From Chloracidobacterium sp. (GTDB lineage: Bacteria > Acidobacteriota > Blastocatellia > Pyrinomonadales > Pyrinomonadaceae), in NCBI GenBank assembly GCA_016706275.1, contig JADJJY010000003.1:434001-498000 (forward strand): 64,000 nt of DNA. The letters run 5' to 3'. Within the stretch, counting starts at the first letter, position 1. Every line of letters starts with the position of its first letter. Below the pieces are notes generated by a model, which was not told the DNA's origin, did no database searches, and was given only the letters and a program-made list of their open reading frames with translations. Shown in pieces: positions 35,232 through 44,431 of the stretch. Both the position numbers and the translations under genes were made by a program.

Positions 35232-35993
35232 ATGAAATTCCCCGTTTCCACAATTTTGCTCATCATTCTCGTCGCGACGGGGCACATCTTTGCACAAAAG
35301 CGCACGGCTCCCGTAAAACCCAAAACAGCCGCGACAAAGTCCGCCGAGGTAGGCCAAACAGCGGTCGTGATCGACGAGACGCTCTCTATCCTCCGCAAAA
35401 CCCCGAGCCTGTTTTCCGATGTCGTCCATCGTATGCAGCGTGGACGTAAGGTGCAGATCCTCGGTGTCGCCGAGGCGGACGGTGTTAAGTTTTATAAGGT
35501 GACTGCTCCGCCCGCGAATTTCGGCTGGGTCCAAGCGGATGCGGTTTTTGGAAAATTTAGGCCCGGCGATGAGGAGCGTCTCGCAAAGCTTGTTCAGGCA
35601 ATTGACGCTTTTGATCAGATCGAGGTGGCCGGCCAGTTTTTCGAGCTTTATCCGGCGTCAAAGTTTCGGCCCGCAATATTGTTGCTCTATGGTGACGTGC
35701 TCGAAGAAGCGGCTGCGAAATTAACAAAATCAGCCTCAACGCAGTTGAAACGTGATGAAATGGCCGCGTCCGGAGCTCCGCTACATAGCTATTACCTCAA
35801 TTTCAATATGCTCGACCGCTATCGCAGGCTGGGCATCATCTTCCTCTTTAACTCCGCCGCAAAGCAATTTCATTACGACGGTGCGTCTTGGAAAGAGATC
35901 GTTACAAAATTTGCGGGCACATCTGAAGCTGTCGAGGCCCAGAAACGGTTGGATGCGCTAAAAGCGAAGATGGAAAAGACGGCGGCTAAGTGA
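35232..35993 (+). CDS. Secreted protein with SH3-like domain
   Basis: A signal peptide (MKFPVSTILLIILVATGHIFAQ) is followed by a basic linker and an SH3b-like segment (residues ~45-105: ETLSILRKTPSLFSDVVHRMQRG, VKFYKVTAPPANFGWVQADAV). A helical C-terminal half follows (VAGQFFELYPASKFRPAILLLYGDVLEEAA), TPR-like. GGGAG is 7 nt before ATG. 253 residues. Possible envelope or peptidoglycan role; not recognised further. The 3' end overlaps psuG by 8 nt on the other strand. Confidence 0.75.
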   Translation: MKFPVSTILLIILVATGHIFAQKRTAPVKPKTAATKSAEVGQTAVVIDETLSILRKTPSLFSDVVHRMQRGRKVQILGVAEADGVKFYKVTAPPANFGWVQADAVFGKFRPGDEERLAKLVQAIDAFDQIEVAGQFFELYPASKFRPAILLLYGDVLEEAAAKLTKSASTQLKRDEMAASGAPLHSYYLNFNMLDRYRRLGIIFLFNSAAKQFHYDGASWKEIVTKFAGTSEAVEAQKRLDALKAKMEKTAAK

Positions 35994-36879
35994 GGCTTTT
36001 GGCGATCTCAGCCGCAACGCGAGCATTATTTTCGAGCAAGGCAATGTTTGCGGCTAGTGTTCGTCCGCCGCTTCGCTCGGACATCTGCGAGAGTAGAAAT
36101 GGCGTGATCTCTTTGCCGCCGACGCCTTTTTCATCGGCGAGTTTTAACGCGTCGGCGAGGATCGACTCAAGTGCGGCTCGGTCGATCTCAAATTCTGCGG
36201 GAACAGGGACGGTCACAAGTATCGAATTTTTCAACCCGAGTTGGTCACGTGCGGCGGCTATCGCTGCAACCTCATCGGCACGATCCACCCGCTGATCGAT
36301 CTCCAAACCGCTGACGCGCGAGTAGAACGCCGGCAGTTCGTCGCATTGCCAGCCGAGAACGGTAATGCCGTTAGTTTCGAGCCATTCGCGGGTGCGGTCG
36401 AGGTCGAGTACGATCTTTGCCCCGGAACAGACGACAGTGATCGGCGTCTGTGCAAGCTCGGGCAGATCAGCCGAAATGTCCGCGTCGAAACCGCGATGCA
36501 CACCACCAATACCGCCGGTCGCAAAGACCTTGATCCCCGCCATATGAGCGATAAATGCAGTCGTCGCAACGGTCGTCGCACAGTCGAGCTTATTTGCCAC
36601 AGCAATAGGCAAATCACGGCGTGAGATCTTGCGGATGTCTTTACGGATCGCAAGCTGCTCGATCTGATCTCGGTTTAATCCAACACAAAACTCACCGCTA
36701 AAAACCGCTATAGTTGCAGGCACGGCACCGCCATCACGAACGGCGGCCTCGCATTTCATTGCAGTTTCGATGTTTTGCGGGTACGGCAGACCGTGGGCAA
36801 TGACGGTCGATTCGAGGGCGACAACCGGTTGCCGTTGCTCGATAGCTCTCGATACTTCTTCTAAGATACTTAACTTCAT
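35986..36879 (-). CDS. psuG: Pseudouridine-5'-phosphate glycosidase
   Basis: VVALESTVIAHGLPYPQN, GAVPATIAVFSGEFCVGLN, VFATGGIGGVHRG, VVCSGAKIVLDL and SERSGGRTLAANIALLENNARVAAEIA (parts) identify PsuG. It cleaves pseudouridine 5'-phosphate to uracil and ribose 5-phosphate. 297 residues. The partner kinase psuK is not adjacent. Convergent overlap of 8 nt with the SH3 protein gene. Confidence 0.94.
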   Translation of the reverse strand: MKLSILEEVSRAIEQRQPVVALESTVIAHGLPYPQNIETAMKCEAAVRDGGAVPATIAVFSGEFCVGLNRDQIEQLAIRKDIRKISRRDLPIAVANKLDCATTVATTAFIAHMAGIKVFATGGIGGVHRGFDADISADLPELAQTPITVVCSGAKIVLDLDRTREWLETNGITVLGWQCDELPAFYSRVSGLEIDQRVDRADEVAAIAAARDQLGLKNSILVTVPVPAEFEIDRAALESILADALKLADEKGVGGKEITPFLLSQMSERSGGRTLAANIALLENNARVAAEIAKSLT

Positions 36880-36883
36880 ATTG

Positions 36884-37002
36884 CCGTCCGCTTTAGCGAA
36901 CGGATGTTGTGGTCAAATCAAAACGGGCTTCAGCCCAACAGAACAGTTGGGCTAAAGCCCGCTTTAAGAAGCTAATTCTAACCGTTGCCTAAAGGCAACG
37001 GT
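36884..37002. repeat. Cluster of three CTTTAG/CTAAAG-centred hairpins
   Basis: 36884-36903: CCGTCCGCT with AGCGAACGG. 36924-36961: CGGGCTTCAGCCCAAC pairs with GTTGGGCTAAAGCCCG around a 6-nt loop. 36981-37002: ACCGTTGCC-TAAA-GGCAACGGT. All three stems centre on a CTTTAG, CTTCAG or CCTAAAGG core. They fill the spacer upstream of psuG and downstream of lepB. No T-run. Confidence 0.8.
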
Positions 37003-37010
37003 AATATAAC

Positions 37011-37847
37011 TTACTTCACAAATTTCCCAATTCGGCTTAGACGGGGATGTGTGATGCACGAAAGCATACTGCCGTCCGACGCTCCGCGGTCGCATGACCA
37101 ATAGACGAACATCGCCCGTCCGACGATCAGTTCACGCGGGACAAATCCCCATACGCGGCCGTCTTCGCTGGCGTCGCGGCTGTCGCCCATGCAAAAAAAG
37201 CTGTTTGGCGGCACGATCATCGTCTTCCCCGCTACGCCAAATTCGTACCCGCGGCGGGTAACGTGGCCGCCGCCTTTGATGATGTCCATCGTGGTCTTTG
37301 AGTAATAAACGTCCCATTTATCCTCAGGACGTCGCTCTTCAAACTCGGTCGCGGTCAATGCCGACTGGCTGTCCGGTGCATCACCTATAACGCGGTGCTC
37401 GGGCAAAAGTACGTCGTTGATAAAGACCTGATTGTCGCGAAACTCGACCTTTTCGCCCGGCAACCCGATGACGCGTTTTACGTAATTGACCTGGTATGCG
37501 ATCGCCGACGAGCCGTGGGCTCGGTCCATCTCGGGGTGCAGTTTGTTGCCCGGATATTTGAAAACGACGATGTCGCCGCGCTGTATCTCACGCTGCGGCA
37601 AAAACGGCAGGCTTTGGCCGCCCGGTGTAAATATAAACTTATTGACCAGCAGATAATCGCCGACAAGTATCGTGTTTTGCATCGACCCGGTTGGCACGGT
37701 CACCGCTTGCAAAATAAAGGTCATGCCAAATATCGCCATGACGAGTGTCACAACGAACGATTCGAAATATTCGCGAAATACCGATTTTGGCGGACCCGTA
37801 GGTTTTGGTTCTGCTGCGGCCTTTGTTTCTTTGTTTTCGTCACTCAT
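37011..37847 (-). CDS. lepB: Signal peptidase I
   Basis: Catalytic Ser in TVPTGSMQNTILVGD after one TM segment, Lys in YVKRVIGLPGEKV, and box E in FFCMGDSRDASEDGRVWGFV. 278 residues; the cytoplasmic N-tail is Lys/Pro/Ala-rich. Cleaves Sec/Tat signal peptides at the outer face of the inner membrane, and the window holds many likely substrates. rnc lies 19 nt upstream on the same strand, a common lepB-rnc pair. Confidence 0.95.
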   Translation of the reverse strand: MSDENKETKAAAEPKPTGPPKSVFREYFESFVVTLVMAIFGMTFILQAVTVPTGSMQNTILVGDYLLVNKFIFTPGGQSLPFLPQREIQRGDIVVFKYPGNKLHPEMDRAHGSSAIAYQVNYVKRVIGLPGEKVEFRDNQVFINDVLLPEHRVIGDAPDSQSALTATEFEERRPEDKWDVYYSKTTMDIIKGGGHVTRRGYEFGVAGKTMIVPPNSFFCMGDSRDASEDGRVWGFVPRELIVGRAMFVYWSCDRGASDGSMLSCITHPRLSRIGKFVK

Positions 37848-37866
37848 ACAGTAGCTAAATGATACG

Positions 37867-38607
37867 TTAATTTTTGCCCACGCGTTTCGTCTTAGTTTCT
37901 TTTTGCGGCTCGAGCATCTTCATCGCCTCAGCCGCGGCCATCATCTCGGCAGCCTTGATCGAGGTGCCTGTCCCGCGAGCCTTGCCGGTTTCCCAGACAG
38001 CCTCGACGAGAAACGTCCGGTCGTGCGGCGGGCCGTCGGTTTTGACGACGTTATAATCCGGTGCCGTCATCTTTTCGGCCTGGAGCATCTCCTGAAGCAT
38101 CGTCTTGTAATCAAGCGAGTTTTTTGGTGTCGCACTGCGGATCTCGTCGGCAAATATCCGCCCGAGAAATACTCGAGCGGCGCTATAGCCGCCGTCGAGA
38201 AAAACCGCCGCAATGACCGCCTCAAGCGTATTTGCGAGCAGCGCTTGTTTTTTTCGACCGCCGGTTTTCTCTTCGCCGCGTCCGACACGGACGTACTCAC
38301 CGAGGTTTAAGCTTTCGGCGATCCGTGCAAGCGTAGTTGTGCTGACGAGGTGGTGTTTCATCAGCGTTAGATCGCCCTCGGTCGATTTTGGATTGTTTTG
38401 ATATAGCCGCTCGGCGATCATCAGCCCGAGCACCGAATCGCCGACAAACTCCATCGACTCGTTTTGGGCATCGCGAATAGCCTCATCCGACTCGCCCTGC
38501 AAGTTCTCATACGCCCACGAGCGGTGCGTCAGGGCACGCTCAAGCAAGTTTGCGTCCGCAAAGCGGTGGCCGATCAGGGCCTCGAGTTTTGCGAGCTTAG
38601 GGGTCAT
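37867..38607 (-). CDS. rnc: Ribonuclease III
   Basis: NESMEFVGDSVLGLMIAE is the RNase III signature; the second catalytic Glu is in EAVIAAVFLDGGYSAARVF. The C-terminal dsRBD runs from ~residue 160 (DYKTMLQEMLQAEK ... RGTGTSIKAAEMMAAAEAMKML). ATG 38607 (MTPKLAKLEALIGHRF) is preferred; an in-frame TTG at 38625 lies within the T-run of the upstream terminator. RNase III would be the enzyme expected to cut long palindromic transcripts such as those in this window. Confidence 0.94.
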   Translation of the reverse strand: MTPKLAKLEALIGHRFADANLLERALTHRSWAYENLQGESDEAIRDAQNESMEFVGDSVLGLMIAERLYQNNPKSTEGDLTLMKHHLVSTTTLARIAESLNLGEYVRVGRGEEKTGGRKKQALLANTLEAVIAAVFLDGGYSAARVFLGRIFADEIRSATPKNSLDYKTMLQEMLQAEKMTAPDYNVVKTDGPPHDRTFLVEAVWETGKARGTGTSIKAAEMMAAAEAMKMLEPQKETKTKRVGKN

Positions 38608-38623
38608 CGACGGTAATTTTAAC

Positions 38624-38662
38624 AAAAAAAAAGGCCGGATGCGTTTTTACACGCACCCGGCC
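38624..38662 (-). terminator. Strong rho-independent terminator
   Basis: On the minus strand GGCCGGGTGCGT pairs with ACGCATCCGGCC (one mismatch) and is followed by nine T. It lies 25 nt downstream of the TPR-like gene stop (38687) and separates it from rnc. Confidence 0.9.
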
Positions 38663-38686
38663 GATCTTTAGATCAAACTATCAGCA

Positions 38687-39934
38687 CTAAACCGTCTTTT
38701 TCTTAGCGGTCTTTTTCTTAACCACAGCCTGCGGCTTGGCCGGATTTTTAACCGAAGTCGCAGCCGGCTTGACCGGGGCCGTAACAGGCGGCTTGATCGT
38801 CGTCACCGGAGCGGTCACCGGTGCAGTTGTCGGCTGAGCGACCGGGGCGACCGGTTCCGGATCCTTGATCGGTTCGATCGGTGTCGTTGGGTTCACGAAA
38901 GGCTTTGCGACCGCTGTCATGATCCAGGCGTCAACGCCGTCCTTTTTGCCAAAGCGAACATTATAAGCATCCTCGACGTTCTTTTTCATCTTGGCCTTGT
39001 ACGCCGGTGCCTGACCGTTCGAATACGCCCGGGCAAAAGCATCCATCGCACGCTCCGAGGTTCCGTTTGACAACGCAACCTTGGCCTTGATCTCGTCAAC
39101 GATCTTTTGCACTTCTTCGGGGGTGATTCCCGGCTTATACTGATCGGCAGTGAGTTTTGATATCTGCTCGACAAGCTTATTAAGCTCGGCGAAATAGTAA
39201 TTACCTATCAGCTCAAAAGCAATGGGGTTTTTGCTCGCCTCAGATGTTCCCTGCGTTGTCTTATAAAGATACGGCAGCGAACCAAGCTGGTTCTTTTGCG
39301 AAACGCTGGTGATATATCCAACGGTCAGATTCATGTAACCAAGCGCGTCTTCCTTGGTCTTATAGATATAAGGATTGACGCCAAAGGTCGTGAACGTTTT
39401 GCCCGATTCGAGATCGGCTATCGATGCTTTAGCAAAGCGGAGTGCATCGTCGTTGTATTTGGTGTTGCCCTTGTATGCCTCGTCAAAACCGATCGAACCA
39501 AGCACGATCTCGGCGGCACGGTATTTTTCAGGATACTTTGCAAGCACCTCTTTACCCGCAGCATAGACCTCGTCAAAATTCTTTGCTTTCATCGCCGTAT
39601 CAAAACGGCCAACAAGAGCGTTTTCAGCGGCCGCTGCACGCGCGATGCCAAGATTGGTCTCCATTTTTGGGATTTGAATCTTGAGCCAATCAGCACGAAC
39701 CTTTGCGGATTCACATGCGCCGAACTTCTCAAGAAATGCCTTTCCCGAATCTATCGCCTTCTGCCTAACATTCAGGTCGGTCTTGTTTGCATAGAGACCG
39801 TCAAACTCGTCCTGCATTTTGGTCTGCCCGTCGGCATCCGTGCATGGGTCCTGCGCCATTCCGGCCACAGCTCCAAATGCGATAATTGCAGCCAGTAAGA
39901 GCAGCAAATTTGTTGATCTAAAAATCGTTTTCAT
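38687..39934 (-). CDS. Secreted TPR-like protein with Pro/Thr/Ala linker and Lys-rich tail
   Basis: GGAGGAAG lies 8 nt before ATG 39934, which opens a signal peptide (FRSTNLLLLLAAIIAFGAVAGMAQ). The middle (residues 30-320) is helical with TPR-like spacing (FDTAMKAKNFDEVYAAGKEVLAKYP). From ~330 it is a low-complexity linker (PVAPVAQPTTAPVTAPVTT) and it ends AVVKKKTAKKKTV. 415 residues. Not a recognised enzyme. The basic tail may bind an acidic polymer or the cell wall. Confidence 0.75.
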   Translation of the reverse strand: MKTIFRSTNLLLLLAAIIAFGAVAGMAQDPCTDADGQTKMQDEFDGLYANKTDLNVRQKAIDSGKAFLEKFGACESAKVRADWLKIQIPKMETNLGIARAAAAENALVGRFDTAMKAKNFDEVYAAGKEVLAKYPEKYRAAEIVLGSIGFDEAYKGNTKYNDDALRFAKASIADLESGKTFTTFGVNPYIYKTKEDALGYMNLTVGYITSVSQKNQLGSLPYLYKTTQGTSEASKNPIAFELIGNYYFAELNKLVEQISKLTADQYKPGITPEEVQKIVDEIKAKVALSNGTSERAMDAFARAYSNGQAPAYKAKMKKNVEDAYNVRFGKKDGVDAWIMTAVAKPFVNPTTPIEPIKDPEPVAPVAQPTTAPVTAPVTTIKPPVTAPVKPAATSVKNPAKPQAVVKKKTAKKKTV

Positions 39935-40210
39935 CGAAATACTTCCTCCGCCTAATGCGTAATTCCAAAATAACTTTCCAGTTGCGTCCCCCAAAGAATA
40001 TGTCTTTGGTTTCGCGTGAAATCAGATGTCCGACTGCACGATAAAGTTGCTATATTTCGCGCAGCCGTATGATGGCTTTATGTAAAAAACTACCGCTCAA
40101 AAGAAATCTTTTGAAAAGGTAAATAATCCGTAAGTTTGCTATGCAAGTCAAGCCGAAATGCGAATTTCGTTACAAAATTCGCATCGTTTCGGCCATAACT
40201 TGTTGCTTGC
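39935..40210. other. 276-nt spacer with a long hairpin at 40152-40193
   Basis: No gene seen. GCCGAAA (40152-40158) with TTTCGGC (40187-40193) and GCGAATTT (40160-40167) with AAATTCGC (40175-40182) form a two-part stem just downstream of the penicillin-binding protein gene. It lacks a T-run. The rest holds the upstream region of the TPR-like gene. Confidence 0.6.
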
Positions 40211-41794
40211 TTAGGGCTTTTGTTTCTTTCCCTTCTCATCCTTGTCGTAGGTTATAACAACCGGAGGGAATACGGGTCGGGAATCCGCGGTCTTTGTGAC
40301 CAATTTTTTCTGCGGCGGGGCACTCGGCACGATTATCACGTTGCGGTCACCGGCAACGGTCACTGCGGCGTCAGTCTCATCAGCTTCGTCATCATCAGCT
40401 AGCTCGGCTAGCCGGGCGTCAACCTTAGTAACGGCAACGTTTCTTGGGGCGATCTTAAACTCGGTCTGGGCAAGATTTCGGTCGGTCCTGACAATGTTGC
40501 CGGCAAGAGCGTTATAGACCTGAGCGGCTACAGCTGCCGCATAACGGCCGCGTTCACGCTGTCCGCGTGTGATGACGGCGACGGCGTATTTTGGCTGCTC
40601 GATCGGAGCGACCGAGGCAAATAGCCCGACCCACGACCCTTTGTCGATACACGAACCGGTCTTACCGGCGACACCGAGCGTCTGGTTCATATTGCGTCGG
40701 GCGGTGCCGTATTCGGCGGCGCCCATCATGCCGGGGATTACGCGGCGGACGCTTGGGCTGGGCACATCTACGTTAGCCTTATAAAATGTTTGAAATCTTG
40801 CATTCTCGACGCCTTTCCGCGGGATACGCGGTAGCACGCGATGGCCACCGTTTGTGATCGCAGCCGCCATAACGGCAAGCTGGATCGTCGAAACCTCTGT
40901 ATCATCGCCGTGCGAATAGATCCGCGCGTTGCTGTTGCTAAACGGCAAACGTCCCGCAGCCTCGCCCTCGAGATTGACGCCGGTTTGCTGCCCAAGGCCG
41001 AGTTTCTGGCCGTATTCGACCAGCTTCGCATTGCCCATCTGGACGCCGGCACGCTGAAAATATGCGTTGTCAGAAAATGCGATCGCATCGTCAAGTTTGC
41101 GGCGTGTCGAAACATTGCGAACCGAGCCGTCCTCTTTACTAATAACACCTTCATTGAGTGCCGCAACTCCGGTCACAAGCTTGATCGTCGAACACGGACG
41201 AATCGTACTGCGAATAGCCCAATCTTGATTGACGATAGTCAGCACCTTGCCCGTCTGGGCTTCCATCACCACGACCGAACCGGCGTGGCCGCCAAGTGCA
41301 TTGATCGCAGCGTTGCGGATGTTGAGATCCTCACCTTCGGTGTTGTCTTTCGAAATGTTTGCGACCGTCTCAATGTGGAGCCCGTTTTCTACCGCAGCTT
41401 TGCGGGCTATCGCTTCACGGCGGGCCTGTTCACGGCGGCGCTGCTCGGCGATGATCGCGGCACGGCGTTCGGCCTCTTTGCGTCGGCGTTCTGCTAGAGC
41501 GGCTTTTGATTCGGCGGCTTTTTTAGGATCCTTTTTAGCTTTGTCGTTCTTGGTGTCTTTGGTCTTGGCAGTTAATTTTTCCTTTTTGTCCTGTTTGGCC
41601 TTGGCTGTTGCTTTGGCTTTGTCGCGATCTTTCTTGGCATCTTTTGCCGTCGTTGCAGGCTTCTTAGCTACGGCCTTTTTGGCGGCCGCGGCCTTTTTCG
41701 ACTGTGCCGAAACGCTGCCTGTTAGCAGTATTGCAACAACGACGAGCACAAAAAAAGAACTGACTCGGGACAATTTGGGGAACATTAACTTCAT
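40211..41794 (-). CDS. Penicillin-binding transpeptidase with Lys/Ala-rich N-terminal region
   Basis: The transpeptidase motifs are SxxK in PCSTIKLVTG, SxN in AFSDNAYFQ and KTG in GVAGKTGSCIDKGSWVG. The membrane anchor is residues 12-28. Between anchor and catalytic domain lies an unusual 110-residue Lys/Ala/Arg-rich, probably helical stretch (AAAKKAVAKKPATTAKD ... RRKEAERRAAIIAEQRRREQ). There is no glycosyltransferase or PBP dimerisation module, so it resembles a trimmed class B PBP. 527 residues. Predicted periplasmic peptidoglycan cross-linker. Confidence 0.85.
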   Translation of the reverse strand: MKLMFPKLSRVSSFFVLVVVAILLTGSVSAQSKKAAAAKKAVAKKPATTAKDAKKDRDKAKATAKAKQDKKEKLTAKTKDTKNDKAKKDPKKAAESKAALAERRRKEAERRAAIIAEQRRREQARREAIARKAAVENGLHIETVANISKDNTEGEDLNIRNAAINALGGHAGSVVVMEAQTGKVLTIVNQDWAIRSTIRPCSTIKLVTGVAALNEGVISKEDGSVRNVSTRRKLDDAIAFSDNAYFQRAGVQMGNAKLVEYGQKLGLGQQTGVNLEGEAAGRLPFSNSNARIYSHGDDTEVSTIQLAVMAAAITNGGHRVLPRIPRKGVENARFQTFYKANVDVPSPSVRRVIPGMMGAAEYGTARRNMNQTLGVAGKTGSCIDKGSWVGLFASVAPIEQPKYAVAVITRGQRERGRYAAAVAAQVYNALAGNIVRTDRNLAQTEFKIAPRNVAVTKVDARLAELADDDEADETDAAVTVAGDRNVIIVPSAPPQKKLVTKTADSRPVFPPVVITYDKDEKGKKQKP

Positions 41795-41964
41795 GCTTTA
41801 CCTCAGAATACGTAAGATTGTTGTAGAAACCAGGTGGAGCTCAGAAATCTCGCTATACCGGAAAATAAGCCGTTTCCGGCGGTTGCTTAAAAACTAAGGT
41901 TGAATATAACATTCAACCGACGAAGAGCGCAAGCGTTTTCTCATAAGTAATTTTGTTGGCATCT

Positions 41965-43488
41965 ATGAGATTCTTTAATACATTCCGTGGACGACTGCTG
42001 CTCATATTGGCTCTACTGCTGATGGCGTCGCTCGGCGTACAGTATTATCTCAACCTGTTAACCCAACAGGAAAACAACGATCTACGCGAAAGCCAGACCC
42101 AGGCTCTCGTCGCCGGTATCACTCTGGGATTTACGAGTATCCCGATGAAAGACCTCCGCGTACAGGATCTCGTCGATCAAAATGATCAGACTTTTTTCGA
42201 CGCCGCGACCAAAGAACGCATCAAGGACATCATCATAATCGACAACGATTGGCGGATTACCGACAGCCTAAATCCAGATTATCTGCCCTCGAGCGATGAG
42301 AACGACGCCGTCGTCTATCGCAAGATCGGAGAGATCACCGGGCTGCCGCCGCTAATGGAAAGCTCGAGGCTCGGTGAGGATCTCAAAAACTTCCCCAACC
42401 CTATCACGCCATATAATAAAGACCAGGCCGACGAGGCTCACGCCATTCCGATCGAAACAAGCAAGGGCCGCTGGTACGTGATGGTGCTGATCAAAAACGA
42501 CAAGACCGAGGCCGGCTGGCGAGCCGCACGGCCGCTGGTCTATACGCTCGGCGTTCTGCTCATCACATCGCTGATCACGCTATTTCTCGTCTGGCGTTTT
42601 GCCCGGCCGATCACAAATTTGTCTAACGCCGCCCGCGAGGTTGCCGAGGGCAATCTGCTCGTGAGGGTGCCCGACGCAAGACGCAGCGACGAAATGGGCG
42701 AGCTCGCTCGAAACTTTAATGAGATGGCCGCCGAGCTCGAAAAGAAACGCGATCTCGAAGCCCAGCTCCAACAAGCCGAAAAATCTGCGGTCGTCGGACG
42801 GCTCGGCTCGGCCATCGCCCACGAGATACGTAATCCACTCAATTACATCAACCTGACGCTCGACCATCTGCGGTCAAAATTTGCACCCGAGGAACCCGAG
42901 CGGCGTGAGACGTTTGAAAAGCTGACCTCACAATTGAAGACCGAGGTCGCCCGCATCAATCAGCAGATCTCCGATTTCCTTAACTATTCGCGTCCGGCGA
43001 CCGCCAAGCTCGTCCCGCTCGACGCCCGCAAGGCCATTGAGGAATCGCTCCGCATCGTCGAGCCGCAAGCCGAAGAAAAAAACATCACCATCAGCGTCGT
43101 CGAGCACGAAAATGTGCCGCAGGTAATGGGCGACCCCGAATTTTTGCGTTCGGTATTTAACAACCTGTTTATTAACGCCGTCCAAGCGATGGAATCGAAC
43201 GGCGGCCATCTCGGCATCAAGATATTGCCCGACGAGGGCGGCGAATTTGTCCGCTTTGAGATAACAGATACGGGCAACGGCATCTCGCCCGAGAGCCTCT
43301 CAAAGATATTCGAGCCGTATTTTTCGACCAAAGAAACCGGCACCGGACTCGGCCTCGCCATCGTGCAAAAAATAGTCGATATCCATAACGGCAAGATCGA
43401 GGTCGAATCCACCGAGGGCGAAGGAACCAAATTTACGGTAAAATTACCAAGAAGTAATGATGGATGGAAAGGAGGGAGTATAAAGTGA
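41965..43488 (+). CDS. Membrane sensor histidine kinase (NtrB/AtoS-like)
   Basis: TM1 residues 9-28, a periplasmic sensor of ~160 residues, TM2 ~190-211 (VYTLGVLLITSLITLFLVW), then HAMP, a coiled link, and the H-box SAIAHEIRNPLNYINLTLDHL (H286). HATPase: NAVQAM, DTGNGISPE and GTGLGLAIV. 507 residues. ATG 41965; a TTG four codons upstream is in frame. It heads a locus with a TonB-like gene and a split NtrC-type regulator. The 170-nt upstream spacer has hairpins CCGGAAA/TTTCCGG (41858-41879) and GGTTGAAT/ATTCAACC (41898-41918). Confidence 0.9.
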   Translation: MRFFNTFRGRLLLILALLLMASLGVQYYLNLLTQQENNDLRESQTQALVAGITLGFTSIPMKDLRVQDLVDQNDQTFFDAATKERIKDIIIIDNDWRITDSLNPDYLPSSDENDAVVYRKIGEITGLPPLMESSRLGEDLKNFPNPITPYNKDQADEAHAIPIETSKGRWYVMVLIKNDKTEAGWRAARPLVYTLGVLLITSLITLFLVWRFARPITNLSNAAREVAEGNLLVRVPDARRSDEMGELARNFNEMAAELEKKRDLEAQLQQAEKSAVVGRLGSAIAHEIRNPLNYINLTLDHLRSKFAPEEPERRETFEKLTSQLKTEVARINQQISDFLNYSRPATAKLVPLDARKAIEESLRIVEPQAEEKNITISVVEHENVPQVMGDPEFLRSVFNNLFINAVQAMESNGGHLGIKILPDEGGEFVRFEITDTGNGISPESLSKIFEPYFSTKETGTGLGLAIVQKIVDIHNGKIEVESTEGEGTKFTVKLPRSNDGWKGGSIK

Positions 43489-44411
43489 GATTGAAATTTC
43501 GGCTCATATTGCTCTTAGCATTGATGGCTCTTGTGACATTTGTTTCCACAGGTCAGGTTCCTATCCCATTACAGGAAACGTGGGAAAACGTTGAGCCGAC
43601 CAATGAAGAATTCTTTGTTACGACTCCCGTCAACCTAAAAAGAGATGGAGAAACGGATGCAAAGTCATCGAGAAAATATTATGGCGAAATCAATGGAACC
43701 TACCTTTACATATTTTCAGACCCGATAAAAAAACCTAACAATTTCTCCGTCGTATCAGACTTCGTCAGTGCATCTGGCAAGACTCTAAATTCGAGTACGG
43801 GCTCTTCACAGCCCGAGGTTTTGAAATTCGTTGATTCTTTTGGCTATTCGCAAACCATCGTTTTGACCCGCTCTGCAAATCGTATCTACATTGCCCAAAC
43901 CGTAAGTAAAGACAAAGACGACCGTGTAGCCAAACAATTCATTTCTTCATTCCGACTCGGTTCAAGTCTGCCAGTGGTGGTCGAGAATAGTAATATCGAT
44001 GCGGCAGAAACGGCCACTGACCCAGACTCCAAAACTACTAAGCCATCAAGCGGAAGCGGTAGTGGACGTGGAAATGGTACAGGATCGGGCACTGGAACTG
44101 GTGGTATTGGTACGGGCCCGGTATCGCCGCCAATCGTCAAGCAGACTACAAGCGTCAAAATACTTAGCAAACCGCGGCCTGCGTACACGAATCTTGCACG
44201 TTTTTATGGAATTATGGGAACTGTCATTTTGCGTGTGACATTTTTGTCCTCGGGTGAAATCGGTGCGATATCCGCGGTGAAAAGCCTTCCTTTTGGCCTA
44301 GCAAATCAGGCCCTAGACGCTGCAAAACGAACTACTTTCGAGCCAGCCTACCAAGAGGGCAAGGCGATTACAGTTACCAAGCAAATTGAATATTCGTTTT
44401 TGATCTATTGA
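43485..44411 (+). CDS. TonB C-terminal domain protein
   Basis: The start is GTG 43485, whose GTGA overlaps the kinase stop; AGGAGG lies about 9 nt upstream, so coupling is likely. The signal segment is LKFRLILLLALMALVTFVSTGQ. The middle is a ~150-residue domain of unknown type, then a Gly/Ser/Thr-rich linker (GSGSGRGNGTGSGTGTGGIG). The TonB-like C-terminus starts at ~230 (VKILSKPRPAYTNLARFYGIMG) with VILRVTFLSSGEI and AAKRTTFEPAYQEGK. 308 residues. Likely periplasmic; transducer function is inferred from the domain only. Confidence 0.8.
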   Translation: MRLKFRLILLLALMALVTFVSTGQVPIPLQETWENVEPTNEEFFVTTPVNLKRDGETDAKSSRKYYGEINGTYLYIFSDPIKKPNNFSVVSDFVSASGKTLNSSTGSSQPEVLKFVDSFGYSQTIVLTRSANRIYIAQTVSKDKDDRVAKQFISSFRLGSSLPVVVENSNIDAAETATDPDSKTTKPSSGSGSGRGNGTGSGTGTGGIGTGPVSPPIVKQTTSVKILSKPRPAYTNLARFYGIMGTVILRVTFLSSGEIGAISAVKSLPFGLANQALDAAKRTTFEPAYQEGKAITVTKQIEYSFLIY

Positions 44412-44431
44412 CTTAGTAAATCTCGAAAAAT

